From Coffea arabica (lineage: Eukaryota; Streptophyta; Magnoliopsida; Gentianales; Rubiaceae), in assembly GCF_036785885.1 (NCBI RefSeq), contig NC_092322.1:15832466-15896465 (forward strand): a stretch of 64,000 bases of DNA, in the 5' to 3' direction. Under the pieces are notes generated by a model. It was not told the DNA's origin. It saw only the letters and a program-made list of their open reading frames with translations, and ran no database searches. Below are positions 46,421 to 58,228 of the stretch, piece by piece (position 1 is the first letter of the stretch; each line of letters begins with the position of its first letter). A program made the position numbers and the translations under genes.

Positions 46421-47890
46421 TTGCCTTTGAACTTCAGCAACCCATTGTCCAATTGATAATCGGAGTTAGAAGTAGGATCCAGCAGTAGCTGGGGAATAAG
46501 TTCCTGTGCCGTAGCATCACCCCAGTAACTATCTATTAGTTCTTGCATCCAAGCTGGCTACGCTGACGAGATGGCAGTCAGGGTACCCAACTTGGTCGGA
46601 CATCCCTCACTGTGCTCAACTATCCGTCGTCTAGACAATGTGTCCGCCACTCCATTGTCAATGCCTTTCTTGTATTGGATCTCGTAGTCGAAACCTAACA
46701 ACTTGGTCAGCCATTTGTGCTGTAAAGGATGTGTGAGCCGTTGTTCAAGTAGGTATTTGAGGGCCTGGTGATCGGTCCAGACGACGAAGTGATGGCCTAC
46801 CAGGTAATGTTTCCATTTAGTGACTGCCATCACCAACGCGAACAGCTCCTTTTCATACACCGACAGTCCCAAATTCTGGTTTGCTAGAGCCTTGCTAAGG
46901 AAAGCTATGGGATGTCCTTGTTGCATCAAAACAACACCAATACCCACGCCACATGCATCCATCTCAATGACGAATGGGATGTCAAAGTTAGGCATGCTCA
47001 ATACGGGGGTAGTCGTCATGGCCCTCTTTAAGTCTTCAAAAGCTAACTGAGCTTCAGAACTCCATGCGAACCCGTCCTTCTTTAAAAGTTGCGTCAACGG
47101 TTTACTGATTACCCCATACCCCTTAATGAACCGTCTGTAATACCCTGTTAAACCTAGAAATCCCCTTAGTTCTTTCACTATTCGGGATGCAGGCCAAGAA
47201 AATATGCAGTCGACCTTAGACCTGTCCATGCTCACGCCTCTTTCCGATATCACATGCCCCAAATACTCCACCAAAGTTTGGGCAAATGAGCATTTAGATA
47301 TTTTGCAGAATAGTTGGTTGTCTGCCAAGACCCCCAGGACGATTTGGAGATGTAGCATATGCGACTCAAGGGTGGAGCTATAGACCAGGATATCGTCAAA
47401 AAATACTAACACAAATTTCCTCATATATGGCTGAAAAATTCGATTCATCAAAGCATGGAAGGTAGCCGGAGCATTCGTCAATCCAAACGGCATAACCAAG
47501 AACTCGAAGTGACCACGTCTGAAAGGCAGTTTTGTGTGTATCCATTGCCTTAACTCTTAGTTGGTGGTAACCAACTCGAAGATCCAGCTTAGACATGTAC
47601 TTTGTCCCATGCAACTCGTTCAAAAGTTCATCTATGTTTGGTATGGGAAATCTGTCTTTAACAGTCAGTTCGTTTAGCTTCCGATAATCCATACATAGCC
47701 TTCAGGAGTTGTCATTCTTTTTGACTAGCAAAACAGGTGATGCGAAGGGACTGCTACTGTGAGTAACAATACCACTAGAGAGCATCTCAGCCACTTGCCT
47801 CTCGATTTCGGTTTTGTGTGCGTGAGGGTACCGGTAAGGCTTAAGTTTGAAGGGTTTTGCTCCAGGTTTGAGAGTGATTTGGTGATCCAA
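46420..47890 (-). pseudogene. Chromovirus RT and RNase H (broken)
   Basis: RT motifs: [72 protein letters not shown] and the catalytic [11 protein letters not shown]. RNase H follows with EMDACGVGIGVVLMQQG, YEKELFALVMAV and VVWTDHQALKYLL. Breaks are a TGA at 47702-47704 (a Trp position in relatives), loss of frame near 47,520 just before MPFGLTNAP, and a TAG at 46558-46560 after RNase H. Confidence 0.9.
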
Positions 47891-49552
47891 CTCTCTTCAT
47901 GGGGGTAGACCCTGCGGAGCAGCAAATACTTGCGAATACTGTTGTAATATCCTTTCTACTTGTTTCGGAATATTCTTTGGCTGGAAATCCTGTGACTCGG
48001 CCTGTAGGGAGGCACAATTCCATTGCTTCTCTTGTATGAAGGATTTGAGGTCCTTCCCACATACAAGTTCCATCACAGGTTGGTTCATAACTCCCCGCAG
48101 ATGTAGCAAACTTCCACTACTACTGAGCGCAATGCTGAGACTATGGAAATCAAAAGTAATGGGACTGAATTGGTACATCCAATCCATCCCCAGTATAATA
48201 TCCCAATTCCCTAAATCCATTACCTTCAAGTCAAACTAAAACTGATAGTCTTGTATTAGCCAACTTACCCTCGGGCAGATTGCACCACTAGTAATATCCG
48301 TACCATCAGCTAAGGTTACTGTAAAAGGGGTAACCTCTTGGTGTGGTAAGTATAAGGATTTAACCAGCCCAAAGTGAATGAAACTGTTTGAAGCTCCAGT
48401 ATCTACCAATATCTTTATAGGTAGTCCTCCCATATTACCTAACAGAATGATAGATTTCCTGCTCATGGCTCCATTTAAGGCATTCAGTGAAACTTCGGCC
48501 AGCTCCCCTACTCGACCAGTACTTTCATCTTGTTCCCCTTCAGCATCCTCAAAATCTGTGTCATTTCCTTCATCCAGATCAATGCAGTTCAAGTTCCCCT
48601 GCTTACAACGATTACCTGCCCCAAACTTGTCACCACACCTGTAGCACAGGCCATGTTTGTGTCTATATTGTATTTCTTCTGTAGAAATTTTATTAAACTC
48701 CCTAGCCACATTCTCCTGCCTATTGGAGTTTGGAGTAATGGAAGGAATGCGGTAGGAGTTGGCTGGCTTCTGATTGTTCCGTTGGGTCTTAAACATTCCA
48801 AATCTGGACTCCAACGCAGTTTTATTAGTGTTTCGTGGTTGTCTTGATTGCAACTCTAAGGAATATTCTTGTAGTTCAGCTACCTCGAAAGCCTTTGATA
48901 GGTTTTTTGGCTTGAACATCTTCACAATTGGCTTGATTTCCTCCTTCAAGCCACTGATGAAACTGGAAACAAAGTAAGGCTCATCCAGCCTAGGATTTCT
49001 AAGTAACATAAGAGTTTTTAGCTCCTCAAAATTTTCTTCATATTCCTCTACTTTACCTGTTTGTTGTAGCTTATTAAATTCCTCCACCACATCTCGTGAA
49101 GTCTTACAGGCAAATCTCTCACTAAGGTCACTAAATTCTGACCAGGAAAGGTTAGGCCGCTCGAGTTTCACCCCTTGAAACCAGTTGTCGGCTTTCCCCT
49201 CCAAAAACATCTCTACCATTTCCACCTTCTGACTATCAGGAATCTGGTAGTTCTGGAAATATTTCTGGCATTTCCTAAGCCACTCCCTAGGGTTACCCGC
49301 AGCAAACATAGGTAATTCCAATTTTGGCAAGACAGGGTTGAATTGCTTACTTTTGAGCTCCAGATGAGAGGCGTGCACTCCATTCTGATGTCCAAGCTTC
49401 ATATGCGTAGGTGGAGTCGGCAGCAGCGGCTCTGAAGGTCGCGATTCCAGCTCGGAGCAGCCTTTTTCCTTCAGCATCACATTCAGCAAGTTGTTAAACT
49501 TTTGTTCAATCGAGCTAAACTTCTGATCTAAGTTTTCCACTAGCGCTTCCAA
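47890..49552 (-). pseudogene. Chromovirus gag and protease (broken)
   Basis: Starts at the ATG at 49552 with a coiled-coil-like MEALVENLDQKFSSIEQKF. It continues with the capsid region (PREWLRKCQKYFQNYQIPD, FLEGKADNWFQG) and the zinc knuckle CYRCGDKFGAGNRC near 48,630; this shows Asn where the family normally has the zinc-binding His, so the knuckle is probably damaged. Protease follows with KILVDTGASNSFIHF (active DTGA). A TAG at 48236-48238 stops the frame inside protease; DIILGMDWM continues in frame beyond it. A TGA at 47897-47899 interrupts the link to RT. Confidence 0.88.
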
Positions 49553-49729
49553 TCGTTAGCTTTTCTACTCAAGTTCCTCCTGAAACCTCTGTTGACAAGA
49601 GACTTGTACAGTAGCCATCGATTCCACCAACTCCTGCAAATGGCTATCTTGCTTCTTGATCTAATCTTCCAGGGTGCGGTAGCGAGTATTCTCCGCCATT
49701 TCCGTATCAAATACAGCCAAGGATCGGCT

Positions 49730-49741
49730 GCTCTGATACCA
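49730..49741 (-). promoter_or_regulatory. Chromovirus primer-binding site (tRNA-iMet)
   Basis: The plus strand gctctgatacca, two bases inside the 5' LTR, is the exact 3' end of plant initiator tRNA-Met with CCA; the element's sense strand is TGGTATCAGAGC. Confidence 0.92.
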
Positions 49742-49743
49742 GA

Positions 49744-50108
49744 TGTCAGGCTCCTGGGTTTGAGCTTCGTGAGATACAGAGGAGGAAGGTGACTACGAAA
49801 GAGGATTTGGGGAAAAGAATGGGAAAGGAAAGAGAAATGAGAGGAAGAGAGAATTAGACCAATAAGAGAGAGAAAGTAATAAAAGTCATATTAAGTCTGA
49901 TGGCCCCTTTCTGTTACACCTTCTATTTATAATAGCAGCTAATCAGTAGGAAACTAATCACTCGTGAACTTAACAGAATAACTAATCCTAACCAACTACC
50001 AGAATTATTCCAACGACATCGTTTTAGGTCGTAGCTCCTATTTTGCTCTATTACTGAAACGCACATGCTAATGCATAAAACGACAACTTCTATCTTAAGT
50101 TCCTGACA
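49744..50108 (-). repeat. Chromovirus 5' LTR
   Basis: 365 bp. TATA box TATAAATAG on the minus strand at 49931-49923 would drive the element. Followed by GCCAA at 50109-50113. Confidence 0.93.
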
Positions 50109-50439
50109 GCCAACCAGTTGAAATCTTGACCCCCTGATCCCTAACTTTATTCGTATCACAATTCAAATTTTGAAACATTGGCTTAGGGTAGGGACAAAAT
50201 TCGAGAGAGAAAGAAATGTGACATGGTAGTTTGTATATTTAATGTGGGTATAGGCCACATGCCGAATAGCTCAAACCATGCATTGTGAACCAAATAGCTC
50301 GATTTACCAAATCCAATTTAATTCATTTAGTTAATCAAATTGTTGCTCACCTATAGCAAGCCAACAGGTTGAAACTCTTGGAATCTAACTCCTAACTTCG
50401 GTCAAATCATGGTTCAAATTTTGAAACATTTGTTTCAAG

Positions 50440-51285
50440 TATAGGTAGCAAATCAACCCATTTAATTAAATTTACCCATTTAATTAATTAAACTTTAGTC
50501 AACCAAATATATCAATGAATAGATGAGGATGAGTATCTTAAATTTGTGCACATGGGTATAAATGGGTTAATACCCATTTATTAAATGTGTATTATTGGGT
50601 AACCCATCAAACCCAATTAACCTATTTAGAATTATTTTCCCCCAAATCTCCTCTCTTCCCCCACCCTTTTTTTTTTCAGATTTTTCATTTTATTATAATG
50701 TTAACTACTTTTGTTTCATTATTATTATTTGTTGGTTTTATTTTATCATTTTATTTTCTCTTAGTTTGTTAACTTACTCATTTTTTAGTATTACCAATCC
50801 ATGATAAATTTTAGTCTATTTTCCTACCTTTTCAAAATGAAATTTTAAATTTACACATGAAAAAAATATTAGGGTCAAAATTTTTGGATTAAGTTTTTAT
50901 GTTAATTTTTATAGTACTTAATTCAAATTTTTATATTTTTATTATTCAATTATTAAATAGTATATAATTTTACGACATAGAGTACGGATAGGAAAAAAAT
51001 TGATAATTAGGCTTATTGAACATTATAAGTAAATATTTAAAACTAATGATGGGTGCAAAGAGTGGTATAAATTAATAACTTAGTTTGCAAAAATAAATTT
51101 AAATGAGTTTACAAAAAGTTAAAATAAATAGGTTATAAATGGGTAATTGGGTTACCCAATTCATTTTTTGACTTACTCATTTATACCCATCTAATTAAAT
51201 GAATATAAATGGGTTGATTCACTTATACCCATTACCCATTTTATCCAACCGAAACCTGCCCAAGTCACCCATTTTGACACCTCTA
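50440..51285. mobile_element. hAT-type non-autonomous element in the tandem array
   Basis: 846 bp between GTTTCAAG (50432-50439) and GTTTCAGG (51286-51293), an 8-bp duplication with one mismatch. The right end inverts to TAGAGGTGTCAAAATGGGT; the left end TATAGGTAGCAAATCAACC is a degraded partner. Both subterminal regions are full of ACCCATTT/AAATGGGT words. No transposase. The array text resumes on both sides. Confidence 0.65.
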
Positions 51286-51829
51286 GTTTCAGGTAGGGAC
51301 AAGAGAGAAAGAAAGGTAACATTGGAGATCATAATGCCAAATAGCTCTAACTATTGTTAGCCAAATCGTTTGATTTATTGGATTCTTTAATTCATTTAGT
51401 TAATCAAATTGTTGCTTACCATTCATGAGGCAACCAGTTAAAACTCTTGATCCCTGACTGCTAAGATCAGGCTAATCACGGCTTTAATTTTCAAACATTG
51501 GTTTAAGTTAGGGATGAGAGAGAAAGAAAGGTCGAAAGGCAGTTTGTGTATTTAATTTGCATGTAGGTCATAATGTCAAATAGCTCGAACCATTATTAGC
51601 CAAATAGCTCAAGTTATAGTATTCAATTTAGTTAATCAAATTGTTGCCCACACCTACTGAGCAACTAGTTGAAACTCTTAATCTCTAACTCCTAAGTTCG
51701 GTCGAATAATAGTTCAAATTTTGAAACACTAGTTTAGGATAGAGATTTAGAAAGAAGGCGACAAGGTGATTTGTATTTTTAATGTGGATGTAGATCATAA
51801 GGCCGAGCTATTCAGAAAATCCGAGAATA

Positions 51830-51920
51830 TAGATTATCATTCTGCCAACCTAAAAATTCAGGCAAATCTTCAACTTCGAATGCATGAATGCATTCCTGAA
51901 TAAAATGATCTTTTGACTAA

Positions 51921-51967
<47 letters not shown>

Positions 51968-52355
51968 CAGGGTCATTTACCTCCAAGTTTAAGTAAGTTC
52001 ATTTCTTATTTCACATTATACTTCATCTTATAATGAATATTATCTTTGTTTTATAATGTTCTTGTATTGGTTCTCATTCTATTGGTAAATATATAGACCT
52101 ACCCCTCAATTTGTCAAAACATCAAAGACTTTCTCTCCACTTTAAAAAATCAATTGAGGTACCCAATGCTCTGTATCACAAATATATTCATGTACAACTC
52201 ACTACAGTTGGAAAAAAAAAATTGATCGCACAGTAAACAAATCAAGTTTAACTATAAGATTAAATTTGTTTAGTAATCAAGTGGAACTCGAATTTGCCTG
52301 TGAATAGATCTAATATATTAGTAAACATATGCATTTGATACACACACATACATGC

Positions 52356-52387
<32 letters not shown>

Positions 52388-52388
52388 C
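51830..52388. other. Intergenic segment with two microsatellites
   Basis: A (TA)n run at 51924-51962 and a (TG)n run at 52363-52387; the second abuts the copia LTR. No gene seen. Confidence 0.6.
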
Positions 52389-52744
52389 TGTTGAGATATG
52401 CCAACTTTTCCTACAGATTTTATCAGATTGGGTTTGATATCAAAATAATTTAGTTATTAGAAAATAAGGATATTTGTTAACCAAAGATTATGTTGGTTTG
52501 TTAACAAATATATTAGCTAAGATTTGCTAGTAGTAGAAGATTATATTTTGTTGAGATTTTTAGAATAATTGTTAGTTGGATATTTTGCTAGTTTGTTTCA
52601 TGTAACCACTATAAATAATGAGTTGATGAATATAGAACACAAGCTCATTTTCTACCATCAATACAAGTTTCTTATAAGTTTTTTTTTTTTTTTTTTGCAA
52701 CACTAAAGTGTTGTTTCTTAGTTTATACCCCAAAAAACCAACAA
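52389..52744 (+). repeat. Copia 5' LTR
   Basis: 356 bp; TATA box TATAAATA at 52610-52617; poly(T) tract at 52680-52696. Confidence 0.9.
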
Positions 52745-52746
52745 AG

Positions 52747-52758
52747 TGGTATCAAAGC
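52747..52758 (+). promoter_or_regulatory. Copia primer-binding site (tRNA-iMet)
   Basis: TGGTATCAAAGC just inside the LTR matches the complement of initiator tRNA-Met with one change (A for G). Confidence 0.88.
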
Positions 52759-52840
52759 CTAAATCTTAAGGGACTGTTTCTTTGAGAGTGAGTGAATTTG
52801 GTGAAAATTCCTTTTTCACACTTAAGCCCTCAACATCAAA

Positions 52841-53650
52841 ATGCCAGGAAACAATTTCTTGTCAAATCCTCCAAGTTTCACTAGTGAAAATTACCAAATC
52901 TGGGCCGTCAAAATGAAGTCCTATTTGGATGCTAATGATCTTTGGGATGTGGTAGAGGCAGATCCTGATCCTGAATTGCCGGAAGATCCAACTATTGCAG
53001 AGATGAGAGCCCATAGAGATGCAGTCAAAAGGAGATCAAAAGCCATGACTTGCATTCATTCAGCAGTTTCCGATGCAGTATTCACAAAAATTATCACTTG
53101 TGAAACTGCAAAAGAAGCTTGGGATGCTCTCAAAGTGGCTTTTCAAGGCAATAACAGAACAAGACAGATGCAAGTTTTGAACCTTAGGAGAGAATTTGAA
53201 CTCCTTAGGATGAAAGACAAAGAAAACATTAAAGAGTATTCTAACAGACTCTTAAATATTGTGAACAAAATCAGATTGATTGGAGAACAACTTCCAGATA
53301 GCAGAGTTGTGGAGAAAGTCTTGGTGAGTTTATCAGAAAGGTTTGAAGCCAAAATTTTCTCTTTTGAAAATTCAAGAGATCTCTCTCGGATGACCTTGTC
53401 AGAATTGATCAATGCTTTAGAGGCATAAGAACAAAGACGAGCCATAAGAACTAAATGAGTCATTGAAGGTGCTTTTCGAGCAATAAATGAGGATCAAATT
53501 CGACAAGGTGATAGAAATGACCAAGAGAAAAATAGTCAAGATGAGAAGAAAAATGGCAAAAATCCTCCGTGTTCACACTGTAAGAAAACCTCACATCTTT
53601 CAATATATTGTTGGTTTTGACCTAACATTCAATGTAGGGTTTTTAAGCAA
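52841..53650 (+). pseudogene. Copia gag (UBN2-type), interrupted
   Basis: ATG at 52841. FTSENYQIWAVKMKSYLDAN and AKEAWDALKVAFQGN are hallmarks of plant copia gag (gag-polypeptide/UBN2 type). The frame is open for 195 codons to a TAA at 53426-53428. The same frame continues past it with another TGA near 53,456 and one near 53,618, through a knuckle-like CSHCKKTSHLSIYC and QCRVFKQMGHMERVC. Three in-frame stops without a frameshift make it a pseudogene. Confidence 0.88.
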
Positions 53651-54394
53651 ATGGGACATATGGAGAGAGTTTGCAAAAATAAAGGAAAAAGAAAACATCA
53701 CGCTCAGATGGTTGATGAACAAGATGAGGAGCAACTTTTCATGGCCACATGTTTTGCAAGCAATAATTCCAATACTAAAACTTGGCTAATAGACAGTGGT
53801 TGCACTCATCACATGGCATATGATGAATCTATATTTAGGAAACTTGATAAATCGCAAATCTCCAAAGTCAGAATTGGAAATGGAGATTATATTGAGGTGA
53901 AAGGCAAAAGTAATGTTGCTATTAATTATAGTTCAGGTACCAAAATTATTTCTAATGTTTTGTATGTACCTAAAATTAATCAAAATCTATTAAGTGTTGG
54001 ACAGTTATTAGAGAAGAATTATTCTGTCATCTTCAAAAATAGGACCTGTGTTATACATGATCCAGTTGGAAATGAGCTTTTCTCAGTGAAAATGAGAGGC
54101 AAAAATTTTGCTTTGAATTTGTCAGAAATTGACAATTCTAAGATGCAGTATGGTGAACCAAAAAATTCAGATGTTGCTAAAATTCAGGATGAGATCACTG
54201 ATGAGGCAATTGAAGGAGGTTACATCGTGAAAATTCATGAAATGCTACCCAAGGATGATGGTGGTGACATAGCTGATAAAAGGCCATACAAAAATTTGAA
54301 GGATTGTTTTATGTCTCTCATAGCAATCATTTTTTGTATTGTGAATTTCTTCTTCAGGTTCATCTATTACGTATGGGAATTCCAAAGAAGTTGA
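53651..54394 (+). pseudogene. Copia protease with deletion junction downstream
   Basis: In frame with gag. The aspartic protease signature KTWLIDSGCTHHMAYD appears at about 53,780, followed by VLYVPKINQNLLSVGQL, typical of the copia protease-to-integrase region. After about SEIDNSKM the sequence no longer matches integrase; the integrase core and RT are absent. Around 54,400 a copia C-terminal relic appears out of frame: KHCKTDGQIADIFMKALSK, as at the end of RNase H. Confidence 0.85.
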
Positions 54395-54541
54395 ATACAT
54401 CGGAAAATTTGGTATTGATTTTGAAGTTTGGCTCAAGAAACATTGCAAGACTGATGGCCAGATTGCAGACATTTTTATGAAAGCCTTGTCCAAAACAAGG
54501 TTCAAAGATTTGAGAAGACAATTGAAAATCTGCAGCAAAAG

Positions 54542-54554
54542 TGGTAAGGAGGAG
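54542..54554 (+). promoter_or_regulatory. Copia polypurine tract
   Basis: The purine-rich sequence ending AAGGAGGAG directly precedes the 3' LTR. Confidence 0.65.
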
Positions 54555-54900
54555 TGTTGAGATATACCAACTTTTCCTACAGATTTTATCAGATTGGGTT
54601 TGATATCAAACTAATTTAGTTATTAGAAAATAAGGATATTTGTTAACCAAAGATCATGTTGGTTTGTTAACAAATATATTAGCTAAGATTTGCTAGTAGT
54701 AGAAGATTATATTTTGTTGAGATTTTTAGGATACTTGTTAGTTGGATATTTTGCTAGTTTGTTTCATGTAATCACTATAAATAGTGAGTTGATGAATGTA
54801 AAACACAAGTTTATTTTCTACCTTTAATACAAGTCTCTTATAAATTTTTTTTTGCAACATTAAGGTGTTATTTCTTAGTTTATGCCCCAAAAAACCAACA
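54555..54900 (+). repeat. Copia 3' LTR
   Basis: 346 bp; TATA box TATAAATA at 54776-54783. Confidence 0.9.
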
Positions 54901-57900
54901 ATATCCATCTATCCTATGCATATATATGCTACAAAAAATTAGATCCTCAAACCTCTGATTCTCTAGCCGCCGCTCAAACCTCAAAAGCCCTTTGTTGTCA
55001 TCCTGTGGCTTAGTCTTCCACTCAAGTACATTCACATCCCCACGCCTCAAAACCCTCATTCTCATCCTCAAAACCTTTCTGCTCTCTTAAACTCCCTTAG
55101 ATCCTTGCACCGCAGGTAGGTGGATGTTTACCCTTTTTTCCTACTCATTGTTCTTAACATCCCAATCTTTAGCCTTTATTTTCTTGTTATCTCTATCGTG
55201 CATATGGAGGCAACAAGGCCAGATTTTTTTTATTTGCCCTCCCCCCCCCCACCCAAAACAAAACCCTTCCATTCTTATAAGTCTCCTAACTATCACTCTT
55301 AAATTTTCTTCAAATTAGTTCAGTCCTTTATTCTTCAAAAAAAAAAAAAAAAGTTTAGCCTTTTTAAACTTTAAAGAGCCAAATACTCTTACAATGTTAA
55401 CCAATTGAGTTCGAACAATCCCTTGTGCTCGTTTAATAATCAATAAACTCTAACCTTCGTTTGCATAACACTCGAACTGAACATACTATACGATGTGTTA
55501 TTAAAGCAAACTTATATAACTGGCAACACTCACAAAACACAAAAAACATGTAAACTAGAAAGCATGCCATGAGGATATTCGTGTCCAAGGAAAGAAAATA
55601 AGTAAATAAAGAACACAAACACTAGTTACAACATACATTGAACCCATGTTCCGAGTTAAAGGGCTAACATTTACTCTGATAAAGCAAGTAAAAACTACAT
55701 GCGCCTGTGTCCCTTAAAGGGCTCACATTGATCGTCTAATAGCAAGTAATAGGTACATCAAGCCTTGGTCTCAAAGGGCTCACATCCTGCCATGATAGCA
55801 AGTGAACATACGAGGCTAACTCCAACTGTGGGGATCAAAAGAAAATGCAGCGAAAACTTTAAGCAAATAATTCAAGATAACTAAATCAATCACATATTCA
55901 TTGTCGCGCCCCATTTTTTGAAATAAAAGAGAAATGGTGTTTACAAATGAACAGTAATTGAGTTGAAATTAACAAGAATTTGGTGTCTACATTCATATCA
56001 ATCAGAAGGTAATCAACACGTTGAATCAGTCTTACAGGCCAAGTAATTACCATATTCCAAGGATACAAGGTTTCAGGTATGGTCACCGAGCCTAGGATTG
56101 GGCTAGAAAAGGCCTAGAATATCAAAGAAAGTCTAAACTTGCATCGCATCGAAGAGGATTGGATAAGGAAACTCTGTTTTCACTATTTCCTGCGTCTGAC
56201 TCATTATTGTCTTGTATATCAAGATTGAAAGTCTGAGCGACACCAAGCGTAAAAAAATGAGACAAGGAAGGGAAGAAAAGAGAAAGGAAAAGGCCATCTG
56301 AAAACTACACATACATGGTTAACAAAACTGTGAACTACATATCGCGTCGAAAACTAAATATCCCTGTTGCTCTTTCTCCCCATTCAAAAACATAAATGCA
56401 TACACACATATGATTATAGACGTAAACTTAGCTTTGGAAATGTACGGAAGAAGGTATATGCAATGACTGAATAAGGGTGAATTGGACAAGGAGGGTTGGC
56501 AATGAGAAGATAGTTACGAGGCGGTTAATACAATGGCAGTTGGGCAAATTCTGTTAGTTGCTGCAACTGGTAAATTTAGTTTAGGAGCAGTTACTTACCC
56601 AACTCAGGCATGTACGGGAATAGGCAATTGGTGATTTGTTGCAATTTCTCATTTCTCCCATCAATTCAACCAGTACAATTCTCCCTAATTTCTTTCTGAT
56701 CCTTTCTCTTATTCCTTTCTTTCCCTTCTCTTTCCTTCTTCTTTTCTGGTTCTGGTTCTTTACTTAGATCATTACAATATAGCTATATAGCGTTGTAGCC
56801 ATTGTTTAACGTTGGCAGAACAGTATAGAAGCAGCAGTAGCTTTCTTAGTTGACAATGCCTTTTTACCCAAAAAAAATGCTTTCCTTAAATCCCTTGCTG
56901 CTGTATAAAAATATCTACTTATTTGTCCAGAGTTAACTAGTGAAAAATAAGATAACACAGAATTTTGACACAAGCAAAATCACCCGAAGTATGACATAAG
57001 CAATATATTTCTTCCCATTTTTTCTGTTCCTCATAAACAAACGAAACTATCTCAATAACTAAATAGCTTCCCCTGAAGAAAATCACCTGAAATAATGTAA
57101 CCAGCTTAACTCAGCACAAAATCATCTGATAATATGCAACCCCAAGTTCTAAGAATATACATTCAAATACAAACCACAAATAACAGTTTTCCTTTTAGAC
57201 CAATAAAGGTAAAAGAGACTACATATCTCAAAACTCCTATATTGCCCCATGAAGATTGCAAGTTACAGAGAACACCATATCTTTGAAGACCTGTTTAAAT
57301 TGATCCCCTACCCTCTTTTCGGATATAATTGACAAAAGCACCTGAAAGACCACTGGGCTATAACAAAAGAACCGCAGCGTAAAAGGGCAATTGAGATATT
57401 AAATGACAACATCAGGCATCCAATTCAAGCTAAATTTTCAGCAAAATATCAAATTCCATTTGTTCTGTAATACAAAATGAAGAAAACAACAGGTTCACCG
57501 TCGAGTACACAATAGTGTAGCACAGTTAGTCAACTTCAAGGGCACAATATATCAGCAACTGTCATAAAATCCTAAAGAATCGATCGATACATCATTTTCA
57601 CCGCTCGATAGATGATTTGATAAGCCACATGGATGGGCAATCACTACAAGGCATCTAAATAATTTCACATATTCTTTTTTATTTTACCCTTTTACTAAAT
57701 AATTCCACATATTCAAGTAGAAGATAATCCATGAGGAAAAGCAAACTACCAAAAGGCATTGGTTTCTGATATTTCCACCATCTACCAGCACGGAAGGGTA
57801 TATTTTAAGGAAGATTGTTTGGAGGGGAAGACAGAAAACAATGTGAAAGTAGCTTCATTCTTCTAAGGAGCAAGTATTGAATATCATAGTTTTCACATGT

Positions 57901-58228
57901 TATAGACAACTGAAAAAGTTCAATCACCAATAACTACACTCTTCAACAGTAAGCATACAACATAAACATGAGATCAACATTAACAACTCTCCTAATGCTT
58001 GTTTAAACTATTTGGCAGGATAAGGCCACCACTGTTTAGTGTCATCTGTCCTCAAGTATCAATGCACAAAATCTTATTGCTATTACATTGTCCTATCAAC
58101 TAAAACTAGCTACAGATAAATGATGCTTACAAAATGCCTCTGTAAAAAAGAACCGGTAGATGGATTCCAGGGTTGCAATGCTACATCATGCAGTTAGATA
58201 CAAAAAAGAATGAATCTACCCTTAGAAA
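54901..58228. other. Intergenic region downstream of the PPR gene
   Basis: No supported gene. A degenerate tandem repeat lies at 55640-55815, an LTR-like terminus TGTCGCGCCCCATTTTTTG at 55902, and ordinary AT-rich sequence beyond. The last few hundred bases before 58,228 are expected to contain the 3' UTR of the minus-strand PPR gene, but no polyadenylation signal can be assigned confidently. Confidence 0.5.
55640..55815. repeat. ~58-bp degenerate tandem repeat, three copies
   Basis: The anchor aaagggctcacat (first copy 'ctaacat') occurs at 55658, 55716 and 55773, each followed by a 'tagcaagta' word. Confidence 0.6.

Larger units (their letters stand above)
44734..50108 (-). mobile_element. 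Reina-like chromovirus (Ty3/gypsy), young but defective
   Basis: 5,375 bp on the minus strand with LTRs 44734-45099 and 49744-50108 and a 5-bp duplication GCCAA (44729-44733 and 50109-50113). I count eight substitutions and one indel between the LTRs (about 2.2-2.5%), so insertion is recent. Order: gag with zinc knuckle, protease, RT, RNase H, integrase, chromodomain. The small size, short LTRs, initiator-Met primer site and motif style fit the Reina clade. At least four in-frame stops and two frameshifts break gag-pol. It sits inside a tandem array unit. Confidence 0.93.
44700..51830. repeat. Degenerate ~230-250-bp tandem array, interrupted by two insertions
   Basis: A unit marked by attgttgctcacc..agc..gccaac.ggttgaaactctt, ..aattttgaaacattggttta.gg, gagagaaagaaagg, ..atttaatgtgg.t.taggtca and aatagctc recurs with anchors near 44,707, 50,338, 51,407 and 51,638. 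Removing the chromovirus (44734-50108) and the element at 50440-51285 leaves about four adjacent units; the last two anchors are 231 bp apart. No coding sequence. Confidence 0.65.
52389..54900 (+). mobile_element. Internally deleted Ty1/copia retrotransposon
   Basis: 2,512 bp on the plus strand with LTRs 52389-52744 and 54555-54900 (both begin TGTTGAGATAT and end ACCAACA; about 5% different by eye plus poly(T) length). Gag and protease are present, but integrase, RT and most of RNase H are missing. Flanks GTGTC and ATATC do not match well, perhaps because the left flank is a mutable (TG)n tract. Confidence 0.9.

Noticed and set aside
48378..48847. Plus-strand frames opposite chromovirus gag
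   Set aside because: Shadows of the minus-strand gag/protease gene; no independent motifs.
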